The notes below the pieces were generated by a model, which had not been told where the DNA came from, ran no database searches, and saw nothing but the letters and a program-made list of their open reading frames with translations. Positions 16,971-24,002 of a stretch of 24,002 nt of DNA are shown here, piece after piece. A program made the translations under genes and the position numbers. Source of the DNA: Firmicutes bacterium UBA5473 (lineage in GTDB: Bacteria > Bacillota > DTU084); NCBI GenBank assembly GCA_002427165.1, contig DIQB01000021.1, positions 1 through 24,002 on the forward strand. Reading direction: 5' to 3'. How positions within the stretch are numbered: the stretch's first letter is position 1; each line of letters begins with the position of its first letter.

Positions 16971-19493
16971 ATGATAAGAAAGTCAAAACGCTTTCTCTTC
17001 TTTTGTTGCTTGCTGGCGATAGGGCTCTTGTTTGCTGGAACTGTCTTCGCTGACAATCTGCTTCCCAATCCGGATTTTGAAGAGGGAACAGGTAATACTG
17101 TAAAGGATTGGGAATTTACTGTTCCTTGGGGCCGAAAAGGTTTCACAGGGGTGTGGGATGATACCAATTCCTACTCTGGTAACCGTTCTTTGAAAATAAT
17201 TGTGGCAGCTGATGCTGATAGTACCACCGTAGATTGGCGAGGCATCGATCCATGGATAGAAGTCAAGGATGATCAATGGTACGATTTTTCCTGCTATATT
17301 AACGCAGATAATGTTTCAGGAGGCTCTCACAAGGCAGAGGTACAATGGTTTGGGGGGTCAAGCTATTTAGGGTCCACTATAGTTACTGCCCAAAAGGCGG
17401 GTCAATGGGAGCGGGTGGGGATAGGTGAAATCCTTCCCCCGGCTGGAGCTGATGGGGCGATTGTGCTACTGCGGGCGATGAAACCTGGAACATATAATTA
17501 TGATTTGGTGATGTTTCGAGAGGTGGAGATTTCAAATATCATTTCCAACCATAGTGGTGAATATTTATCAGGGAACAAACCGAAATCTTGGTCACAGTAT
17601 ACCTCGTTTGGCTCGCCTGACTTTGCGCTAGATCGATCAGTGGCGCATACCGGAGGAAATTCATTAAGAATAAGCTGCGCCAGTGGTAATGATCGCGGCT
17701 CCTGGTTTACCCCGAATTTACCTGTTAAACCTGGAGTAGGTTTAAGTGGAGGTTTTTATTATAAAGTGGATCCTAATACTCCCAATGCTCGGCCTTTACT
17801 GGGGATTACGGCAAGAGATGCCGGTGGAGTTGGCACTGAGTTTTATACGATTCCCCTCGATTATGTAACAGAGTGGACTTTTGTGCCGCTAGAAAATCTT
17901 CAGCTGCCTGCAGGGAGCGTGTCGATTTATCTTACAGCTGAATTACAAGGCCCCGGTACAGTCTGGTATGATACCTTTTGGTTATTACAGTCCGAGGATT
18001 TAATTCCGCCTTATCCGCCAACGAATGCCGAAGGAAAACGTAATCAGCAAGGGGCGGTTGAACTTTCATGGCTTGCACCCGAACCTGCCCGGGATGGTGA
18101 TTTTGCAGCAAATTATCGGATCTACCGTTCAAATCGGCCTGATGTTCAGCTAATACCTGGAAATCTTCAAGCGACAGTAGGTGGCGATAAGCGAAGTTGG
18201 GTGGATAAAAATGCACCTTTGACAGAGGATCTTTACTATCGGATCACTGCCTTGGATAAGGTGGGGAACGAAAGCGAACCTACTTCAGAGATCACTTTAC
18301 AAAGAATGAGTATCCTTAGTGGAAAGGTTATCGGCAAGGATAAAGATGATAATGTTGTTCCTTTTGACGAGATTGAGGCAGTGCTTTTAGGTGCACAAGG
18401 GGAGCGAATTACGCTAGCAATTGATGCAGTCGGTGAATTTTCCATTCCTTTGCTGGCAGGTATCTATAGCCTTAAGATCAAAGCGCCATTGTTTCGCACT
18501 TATAGCCAAAAGAACATTACAGTTGTAGAAGGAGAAGATAAAGAACTAGGGCAGGTGATAATTCTTTTGGACCAAACCAGGCCAAATGCACCGCGAGAGC
18601 TGAAAGTGGATAGCAGTTACCCTGGTGTTTTAGTTCTCACTTGGCGCGAGCCGGAAGAGGCCGAGGATGGGGAGATAGCCAGTAGTTACAATATTTATCG
18701 GGGTGAAAAAGAATCATTTCAAAGAACCAAGGAGAATCTACTCCATGCAGAGTTTACAGCCACCGAATTGGATGATAAATTTCTAGTTGTAGATTTTGGT
18801 AAGACGTTCTACTATCAAATCGAAGCGGTGGATGCAGCTGGTAATATTTCGCTTGCGGCAACAGAGATCGTAGGGGGAACTGTAGCAATCCCATCAGTAC
18901 CTCAGCTTTTAGCACCGAAGGGGCGAGAACTGATTCTTGACGAGGAGCTTATCTTTGAGTGGGAAGCAGTACCTGCTGCTGTAGGCTATGAATTAGAACT
19001 AAGTTATTTAAATCCCGATTTTGTACCTGGGAAAACTGTTAGTAAAAAGGTGGATCAGGGCAACGAATATCAATGGGCAGAGGCACTCAAGCAGGGGAGA
19101 TGGTTTTGGCGCGTTCGTGCAGTTTTTGAAAAAGAAATAGTGAGTGCTTGGTCGGAACCTTATGAATTTGTTGCTTCCTCCTTAGTTGATAACCAAGATC
19201 TAGTTCCCTATTTCACCCTCACCCCTAACATTGTTTTGGATCAGGGCATGCAGATTAGTTTCTTGCTCACAAAGCCGGCTACAGTATCGCTTAAGGTTTA
19301 TAATTTAGGTGGAGAATGTGTGACTTCTTTCGAGGATGGATACATGGAATCTGTCACCTATCAAAGGCTTTGGGATGGTAAGGATACAAGTGGTAGATAT
19401 TTACCAAATGGACTTTATTTCATGCAGCTTGTAGTTCGAGCTGAAGGAAAAGCTAAAACCCAAGTCACTCAGAAGTTTGTTCTCAATCGCTAA
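16971..19493 (+). CDS. Secreted multidomain protein: CBM-like, FN3 and FlgD-like tail
   Basis: The 840-residue protein has a signal peptide cut after VFA (residue 27). Domains in order: a CBM-like jelly roll (28-185, starting NLLPNPDFEEG, with VDWR and SGGSHKAEVQWF); a second, diverged jelly roll (about 186-343); an FN3 domain (345-445, NYRIYRSN then YYRITALDKVGN); a carboxypeptidase-regulatory-like sandwich (447-535, LSGKVIGK); FN3 (535-640, SYNIYRGEK); a further FN3-like domain (640-743); and a FlgD-like Ig tail (744-840, VSLKVYNLGGECV, WDGKDTSGRYLPNGLYFMQL). No catalytic domain is visible. It probably displays or anchors glycan-binding modules on the cell surface. ATG 16971 with AAAGGA upstream is preferred over an in-frame ORF start at 16866 inside the preceding gene. 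Confidence 0.8.
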   Translation: MIRKSKRFLFFCCLLAIGLLFAGTVFADNLLPNPDFEEGTGNTVKDWEFTVPWGRKGFTGVWDDTNSYSGNRSLKIIVAADADSTTVDWRGIDPWIEVKDDQWYDFSCYINADNVSGGSHKAEVQWFGGSSYLGSTIVTAQKAGQWERVGIGEILPPAGADGAIVLLRAMKPGTYNYDLVMFREVEISNIISNHSGEYLSGNKPKSWSQYTSFGSPDFALDRSVAHTGGNSLRISCASGNDRGSWFTPNLPVKPGVGLSGGFYYKVDPNTPNARPLLGITARDAGGVGTEFYTIPLDYVTEWTFVPLENLQLPAGSVSIYLTAELQGPGTVWYDTFWLLQSEDLIPPYPPTNAEGKRNQQGAVELSWLAPEPARDGDFAANYRIYRSNRPDVQLIPGNLQATVGGDKRSWVDKNAPLTEDLYYRITALDKVGNESEPTSEITLQRMSILSGKVIGKDKDDNVVPFDEIEAVLLGAQGERITLAIDAVGEFSIPLLAGIYSLKIKAPLFRTYSQKNITVVEGEDKELGQVIILLDQTRPNAPRELKVDSSYPGVLVLTWREPEEAEDGEIASSYNIYRGEKESFQRTKENLLHAEFTATELDDKFLVVDFGKTFYYQIEAVDAAGNISLAATEIVGGTVAIPSVPQLLAPKGRELILDEELIFEWEAVPAAVGYELELSYLNPDFVPGKTVSKKVDQGNEYQWAEALKQGRWFWRVRAVFEKEIVSAWSEPYEFVASSLVDNQDLVPYFTLTPNIVLDQGMQISFLLTKPATVSLKVYNLGGECVTSFEDGYMESVTYQRLWDGKDTSGRYLPNGLYFMQLVVRAEGKAKTQVTQKFVLNR

Positions 19494-19513
19494 GAGCAAA
19501 GCTGAAAGCGGTG

Positions 19514-20053
19514 ATGAAGATGAGAAATAAAAAGCTAATTTTATTGTTTTGTTTGTGTTTATCCAACATTTGTTTTGCGATCAATGCGGAGAACCTCCTA
19601 CCAAATTCCGGTTTCGAAAAGATCAAAAATCGTATGCCAGAGGGTTGGAAGTTTGAATTTGGTACCGGTTTTAGTTTTGGTGAATTAGAACGGGAGAATG
19701 TCTTTGCAGGGCAGAATGCAGTCAAAATTGCCTGTAAAGAAGAGGGCTCATCGGATTGGCGAGTCCTTGAGACCTTTTTAGATATTGATCCCGAGAAGAG
19801 TTACAAAGCCTCTGTCCAGGTCTATAGCACTTCCAAAATAGAGGGTTCCCACTATCTTGAGCTGCAATGGTTTGGAAAGGATGGCTACATTTCTCGTGAC
19901 CGAGCTGTTTCAAAAGTAGTGAACAAATGGGATAAGGTTGAAATCAAGGGTGTGAAGCCACCCATAGGTGCAACTCATGTGGCAGTATTGTTGCGAGTAT
20001 ATGAGCCGGGAGATTATTATTTTGATGATATTTATTTTGCAGTTGCAAAATAA
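19514..20053 (+). CDS. Small exported free-standing CBM-like protein
   Basis: The 179-residue protein has a signal peptide (cleavage near ICFA) and then a single copy of the module found in its neighbours: ENLLPNSGFEK, SSDWRVLETF, EGSHYLELQWFG, KPPIGATHVAVLLRVYEPG and YYFDDIYF at the C-terminus. Nothing follows the module, so it is a pure binding domain. Two closely spaced ATGs (19514, 19520) and a GTG (19511) are in frame. Ribosome-binding signals are weak for all, and with only 20 bases from the preceding stop codon translation may be coupled. Family knowledge of CBM4/9-type jelly rolls suggests carbohydrate binding, but the ligand and exact CBM family are unproven. Confidence 0.75.
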   Translation: MKMRNKKLILLFCLCLSNICFAINAENLLPNSGFEKIKNRMPEGWKFEFGTGFSFGELERENVFAGQNAVKIACKEEGSSDWRVLETFLDIDPEKSYKASVQVYSTSKIEGSHYLELQWFGKDGYISRDRAVSKVVNKWDKVEIKGVKPPIGATHVAVLLRVYEPGDYYFDDIYFAVAK

Positions 20054-20066
20054 GGAGTGATGAAGA

Positions 20067-20089
20067 GGGGACTTACTTTTTTAGTCCCC
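20067..20089 (+). repeat. Intergenic hairpin GGGGACT / AGTCCCC
   Basis: A perfect 7-bp stem with a T-rich nine-base loop lies between the small CBM-like gene and the 1019-residue gene. The T run is in the loop, not after the stem, and C residues follow, so it is not a standard terminator. It could attenuate or segment the transcript. Confidence 0.4.
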
Positions 20090-20129
20090 CCCTGGGGCCT
20101 TGATTATAACGAAGATGGGAGGACATGTG

Positions 20130-23100
20130 GTGAGAGGCAATAAGATAATTCCGCTTCTTGTGAGCTTGGTAACCCTCTTTATAATACTTCCTCAATTGGA
20201 AGCGGCTAATCTCCTTACAAATCCTTATTTTGAGGTTGATTTAAACAATGATTGCACCCCTGATGGCTGGAGGTTTATCCATGCCTCAGGTAAGCATAGC
20301 ACATATATGGATTATTCTCGTTCTGTTTCAGGGGCGTATTCTTTGTTGGTTGCCTGTTCCGAGGATGGTACTAGCGACTGGCGGATTGAGGATACATTTG
20401 TGCCTATTGACAGTTCTCAATGTTATAAAGCCTCTGTTTGGGTCTACACAGACAATACTTCCCGTGGTTCCCATGCCCTGGAGGTGCAATGGTTTGATGC
20501 TAGCGGAATTATTAGCACCGATTACATTCAAACGACAAAAAAGAATCAGTGGGAACATCTTGTGATGGAGGGTTTGACCCCGCCGCAAGGCACAATCAGA
20601 GCTGCATTTTTACTGAGAGTTTATAAAAAAGGTAATTACTTTTTTGACGATGTCTATCTCGGGATTGATCCTCATGGCAAGCCTGGGAAAAAAGGTAAAG
20701 AAGGCTTTGAGGGACACGAAGCCGGGAACTTAGTTAGCAACCCTGGCTTTGAGGCCAACTCAGGGTCTGGGGGAGATCCCGAAAGCTGGGAGTTCTCAGC
20801 TCCTTTCGGCGAATACATCGCAGGCATCGATTCAGAAATATTCAATTCCGGCGAGAGTTCTGTTAAAATTACCTGTCTTGTAGATGGTACCGCTGATTGG
20901 CGTCCTGCAGGCACCTTCATTCCGATCGATGATTCGAAAAAATATAAAGCATCGGTGTTTGTTTATTCCGATAATGTTTCAGTTGGTTCCCACGCTTTAG
21001 AGGCGCAATGGTTTAGTGACAGTGGCTATTTTAATACACAGAAGGTATCTGCGACCGAAAAGAATCAATGGCAGGAGATAGTTTTAGATGAACTTGTCCC
21101 GCCCCGAGGCGCGACGAAGCTAGCACTTTTACTACGAGTGTATCAAAAAGGGGTATACTACTTTGATGATGTTACATTACAAATGGCATCTTCTGTGGTA
21201 GATATTTCGCCTGAGGATGAGGTACAGGCTCTGAGGTTAAGTCTTGTGGCCCCATATTTCAGGGGGAATATCTATGCCTCAAATCCAATAAAAGAGATTC
21301 AAGGTAATATTGTTATCAATGATGAAACGATCACAAAGGTAGACTTGGTCTTTAGCTCGCAACAAGAGCAACTCTTTGTCAAAGAATACACCGTGAAAAA
21401 AGGTGTATATCCTTTTGCGATTCCCGCCGAGAGTCTTGCAGATGGTAAGTATACCATAACTCTTACCGCATATGATGGCGAAGGCTCTGTAGTTGAGACT
21501 AAAGAACAAGAGATCAATAAGCTGCCACCGGCCCCAGTTGAAGTCGTAGTTCGCGATGATAATATGTTACTTTATAATGGGGAGCCCTTCTTCCCAATTG
21601 GTCTTTGGACTCCTCCCCTTACATCTAGTGCCTTTAGGCAATATAGTGATGCCGGTTTTAATTTCTTGTTGATGAATGCAGCTTCAGATTATCTTCTGAA
21701 TGAAGCTGAGAAAAACAATTTGAAAATAGTTGCGAAGGTAACGCCAGAGGCGCCACTTGCCGAACTTGAGCAGGCAAAGTGGAAAGCGGAACAAGCGGAA
21801 AGGATTGCTAAATATCAGGATCATCCGGTATTGCTTGCTTACTTTATTGCAGACGAGCATCTGTGGCTAGGTAGGCCCTTTGAACCGCTGATGGCCTCTT
21901 ACCAGATTCACAAAGAACTGGATCCTTATAGACCACTTTGGCAGAACCATGCGCCGCGCGATACGGTACAAAGGCTTGCTGTTTATGACAGAGCGTGCGA
22001 TATCAGCAGTGTAGATATTTACCCGGTACCTGAGGGATCAGGTCATTCTGAACTTGCCGATAAGACACTCAGTTCAGTGGGTAAATATACACTTAAGTCA
22101 AGAGAGGTTACGAAAGATGAGAAACCTGTTTGGATGGTACTGCAGGGTTTCTCCTGGAATCATATGAGTAATCCCCAGTCAGTGGGTGTCTATCCAACAG
22201 CGCACCAGCTACGTTTTATGACCTATGATGCTATTGTTCATGGTAGTATGGGGGTTTCTTATTGGGGGGTTCACTATATTGTCGAACCGAGCTTTTGGAA
22301 GGATTTGTTTACAGTTAGCACCGAGGTTAGCTCCCTTACAGACGTATTGACAAGTCCCACATTAAGCTGTAATAAGGTGATAGTAAATCAAGAGGAAGTT
22401 GTGCTTCTTTATAAGGTAGTAAATGATTGGGATTATCTGATTGCCGTCAATACCAGCAAACAGCATCAAAAGGTAAACTTTAGCACGCCTTTTAAAGGAG
22501 CTGAAATTAAGGTCCTTTTCGAAGAGCGAGCACTTGCCTTAAACGGCGGAAACTTCCAAGATGAATTTGGTCCGCAAGATGTTCATATCTATACCAATAA
22601 TCCTAATGAACAAAGGCTTTCAGCTGTGAAACTAGCTCCCAGTCTAACAGAGTTTTGGGATAGCAAGGAACCCGAAGATTATGAGGGAACAGCTAATTGG
22701 ATTTGGTACCCGGGAGGTCAAGAAGATTACTTCCGTTCATTCTTCAGGTATTCATTTAATCTAACGGAAGATGTGGCAAAGGCGAATGTACTCATCACTG
22801 CTGATGATGAATATCTACTCTATGTTAACGGAGAATTGGTAGGCTATGATACTAGTGAGCTAGGCTGCTCTCAAGGTGTGTCTGGCTGGGAGGTGGGAGA
22901 GGAGTTCGACTTGAAGCCATACTTACGTAAAGGAAAAAATGTGATTGCAATTGAAGCAAAGGATTCAGGGCTTGCTCCTTGTGCTCTCCTGTTCGATCTA
23001 GAGCTAAATACGGCTCGCGGTAAAAAGATGAAAATTGTTTCTGATGATTCTTGGCTAACTTCGGATCAAGAAGTGGAAGGTTGGCAAGAATTGGACTTTA

Positions 23101-23189
23101 ATGATCGAAATTGGAAAAAGGCGGAGATCATTGCGCCTTATGGTCAGGGTCCCTGGGAGTATCGTTTGAAAATTAGACGTTTAGATTAG
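20130..23189 (+). CDS. Secreted multidomain glycosidase-like protein with two CBM-like modules
   Basis: The 1019-residue protein has a signal peptide (cut after QLEA). Order: CBM-like module 1 (about 26-178), a collagen-like Gly-X-Y linker (183-197), CBM-like module 2 (about 202-355), an Ig-like region (355-470), a TIM-barrel glycosidase-like core (470-770, starting LLYNGEPFFPIGLW, with YFIADEH giving Glu576 as a candidate catalytic acid, then DIYPVPEG and HGSMGVSYWG), a short sandwich, and a C-terminal jelly roll (about 853-1019: ANWIWYPG, DEYLLYVNGELVG, DLKPYLRKGKNVIAIEA), as in N-terminal domains of GH2 and rhamnosidase families. GTG 20130 with GGGAGG at 7 bases is preferred. GTG 20127 is also possible, and an upstream TTG (20100) has no site. 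It probably attacks the glycan outside the cell. The catalytic family is not assigned. Confidence 0.75.
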   Translation: MRGNKIIPLLVSLVTLFIILPQLEAANLLTNPYFEVDLNNDCTPDGWRFIHASGKHSTYMDYSRSVSGAYSLLVACSEDGTSDWRIEDTFVPIDSSQCYKASVWVYTDNTSRGSHALEVQWFDASGIISTDYIQTTKKNQWEHLVMEGLTPPQGTIRAAFLLRVYKKGNYFFDDVYLGIDPHGKPGKKGKEGFEGHEAGNLVSNPGFEANSGSGGDPESWEFSAPFGEYIAGIDSEIFNSGESSVKITCLVDGTADWRPAGTFIPIDDSKKYKASVFVYSDNVSVGSHALEAQWFSDSGYFNTQKVSATEKNQWQEIVLDELVPPRGATKLALLLRVYQKGVYYFDDVTLQMASSVVDISPEDEVQALRLSLVAPYFRGNIYASNPIKEIQGNIVINDETITKVDLVFSSQQEQLFVKEYTVKKGVYPFAIPAESLADGKYTITLTAYDGEGSVVETKEQEINKLPPAPVEVVVRDDNMLLYNGEPFFPIGLWTPPLTSSAFRQYSDAGFNFLLMNAASDYLLNEAEKNNLKIVAKVTPEAPLAELEQAKWKAEQAERIAKYQDHPVLLAYFIADEHLWLGRPFEPLMASYQIHKELDPYRPLWQNHAPRDTVQRLAVYDRACDISSVDIYPVPEGSGHSELADKTLSSVGKYTLKSREVTKDEKPVWMVLQGFSWNHMSNPQSVGVYPTAHQLRFMTYDAIVHGSMGVSYWGVHYIVEPSFWKDLFTVSTEVSSLTDVLTSPTLSCNKVIVNQEEVVLLYKVVNDWDYLIAVNTSKQHQKVNFSTPFKGAEIKVLFEERALALNGGNFQDEFGPQDVHIYTNNPNEQRLSAVKLAPSLTEFWDSKEPEDYEGTANWIWYPGGQEDYFRSFFRYSFNLTEDVAKANVLITADDEYLLYVNGELVGYDTSELGCSQGVSGWEVGEEFDLKPYLRKGKNVIAIEAKDSGLAPCALLFDLELNTARGKKMKIVSDDSWLTSDQEVEGWQELDFNDRNWKKAEIIAPYGQGPWEYRLKIRRLD

Positions 23190-23213
23190 GTGGGTAATAA
23201 TTTCCCCGCTAGT

Positions 23214-23241
23214 AAAAGCCCTCCGATTTTGGGGGGCTTTT
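23214..23241 (+). terminator. Strong rho-independent terminator ending the envelope gene set
   Basis: An 11-bp stem AAAAGCCCTCC/GGGGGGCTTTT with one T-G pair closes a GATTTT loop 24 bases after the last stop codon. The A/T ends of the stem provide the T tract, so it may act in both directions. Confidence 0.85.
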
Positions 23242-23729
23242 GCGTATGCTCTGCATGTCTGCTGATGGGTTGAAAGAGACCCTGTCGCCTAACTAGCGGG
23301 AAGATAATCCGTATCTAGGCGCCACTGGTAATGGGCCCAAAGGTAGCTGAGAAAGAACATGGAACGCAGCGCAAGCAAACCGAAGGTTGGCCTGTTGGGT
23401 AGGTAATCTTGTGAAAGGTGGGAAAGCCCCAAAGCTGGATAACCCAAGGGGTTAGGACGGACGGCTTCATGTTCAAGCAAGGAGTCTTACCTGGGGAAAC
23501 CCCTATACGATCCAAGTTAGTTGGTAAGTTCGAACAAGCTGAGAAGACGTGGTGTAGGGTTTTAGATGAGCCTGTAGTAACAATAATGAACCCTCGGTCG
23601 AAGAAGGCAGGCAGTAGCAGAAGATACATTAACCAGCATGGGTTTGAATCCTTGGTGGTTCTGGACTTATCCAAATACTTCGACCGTCTAGACCAAGAAC
23701 TGATATACAAGGAGTTAATGCCAAAATAA
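23242..23729 (+). mobile_element. Group II intron remnant (5' RNA part and RT fragment)
   Basis: The stretch GAAAGAACATGGAACG (23351-23366), the surrounding GCGCCACTGGTAATGGGC and AAGGTAGCTGAG, and later GGACGGACGG and CCTGGGGAAACCCC resemble domain I of bacterial group II introns. A reverse-transcriptase fragment follows. No domain V/VI and no full reverse transcriptase are present, so the element is truncated at its 3' side near 23725. The 5' boundary is not certain. It begins just after a terminator hairpin, the site preferred by group IIC introns by established knowledge, though the subclass is not shown here. Confidence 0.6.
23587..23729 (+). pseudogene. Group II intron reverse transcriptase/maturase fragment
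   Basis: The reading frame contains NQHGFESLVVLDLSKYFDR followed by LDQELIYKEL. LDLSKYFDR is the Asp-containing motif of RT palm domain block 3 in group II intron maturases (normally preceded by a fingers region and followed by the YADD block). Here only about 45 residues remain. The normal spacing between QxGF and the Asp motif is shortened by an internal deletion, and a stop follows MPK. No catalytic YxDD or maturase X domain is present, so it is non-functional. Confidence 0.7.
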
Positions 23730-24002
23730 GAGACTGATCGGTGAATGAGATTGCCCAAAGCCTCGTAAACTTCAGGTGTTTCTCCCTTAAATATTTGATG
23801 GTACTGATCGTATTCAGGGCATGCCGCAAGATATACAAGTTTTCATTTTGTGACTTCCAATTTATTTTTTTACCAGTTCTAAAAAGGTTTCGGTAAGCTC
23901 CAAACCATATACGTACAAGTGACGCGAAAATAATGAGCCAATCATTCACCTCTCCCGTTCACCTTGGGTTATCTTTAAGTCAACAAAAGTATGTTGGTCA
24001 CT
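23730..24002. other. Unassigned, probably decayed sequence at the window end
   Basis: No intact gene. On the minus strand a 27-codon frame with a good ribosome-binding site (23862-23945) is followed by protein-like pieces in different frames (CISCGMP near 23840; then QYHQIFKGETPEVYEALG in another frame to about 23730). These could be remnants of a small gene cut by the intron fragment, but no family is recognised. Confidence 0.3.

Noticed and set aside
20067..20089. Terminator inside the envelope gene set
   Set aside because: The T run is in the loop and the stem is followed by C residues, so it lacks the required 3' T tract.
23418..23729. Intact 103-residue protein
   Set aside because: Its first half overlaps structured intron RNA and only the last ~45 residues resemble a reverse transcriptase, so it is treated as a remnant.
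1..24002. CRISPR array, tRNA or rRNA genes
   Set aside because: No regularly spaced direct repeats, tRNA cloverleaf or rRNA-like sequence was noticed by eye; a tRNAscan or Infernal run would settle this.

Overview
The window looks like the chromosome of a diderm (outer-membrane-bearing) member of the Bacillota, possibly of the Limnochordia/Hydrogenispora type. The reasoning is indirect. Ribosome-binding sites are strong AGGAGG-like sites, TTG and GTG starts are frequent, and the regulators and ABC permeases are of Firmicute style. Yet three consecutive genes encode signal-peptide-bearing proteins rich in alternating beta strands that end in phenylalanine, the signature of outer-membrane beta-barrels. 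Lineage is inference only.

Layout. (1) 1-833: a decayed PocR-AraC type regulator with frame changes, closed by a good intrinsic terminator. (2) 834-1993: a promoter containing a palindrome between its -35 and -10 boxes, then an intact AraC/XylS-type regulator. (3) 2177-9164: five co-directional genes for a large cytoplasmic glycoside hydrolase (GH106-like), a sugar isomerase/epimerase-like TIM barrel, an EamA-type exporter/permease, a neutral-ceramidase-like hydrolase and a PhnP-like metallo-beta-lactamase-fold hydrolase. The last three are translationally coupled or nearly so. (4) 9165-9586: a 422-bp gap with an extended -10 promoter. (5) 9587-12832: a carbohydrate ABC importer (two permeases and a binding lipoprotein, no ATPase gene). 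(6) 13075-23189: six tightly packed genes for exported proteins: a PorV-like small barrel, two paralogous ~500-aa barrels, an 840-aa multidomain protein (CBM-like, FN3, FlgD-like tail), a 179-aa free-standing CBM-like protein and a 1019-aa protein with two CBM-like modules, a TIM-barrel glycosidase-like core and a C-terminal jelly roll. A strong terminator follows. (7) 23242-23729: the 5' part of a group II intron with a remnant of its reverse transcriptase, then unassigned decayed sequence.

Taken together this reads as a polysaccharide-utilisation locus for a diderm Firmicute. Surface CBM-like proteins and glycosidase would bind and cut a glycan, beta-barrels would pass oligosaccharides through the outer membrane, the lipoprotein and permeases would import them, and the cytoplasmic glycosidase and isomerase would finish the job under AraC-type control. 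There is no SusC/SusD pair, so the outer-membrane step would be a different solution from that of Bacteroidetes. The glycan is not identifiable from sequence. A module of about 150 residues recurring four times in three neighbouring genes is the most distinctive feature.
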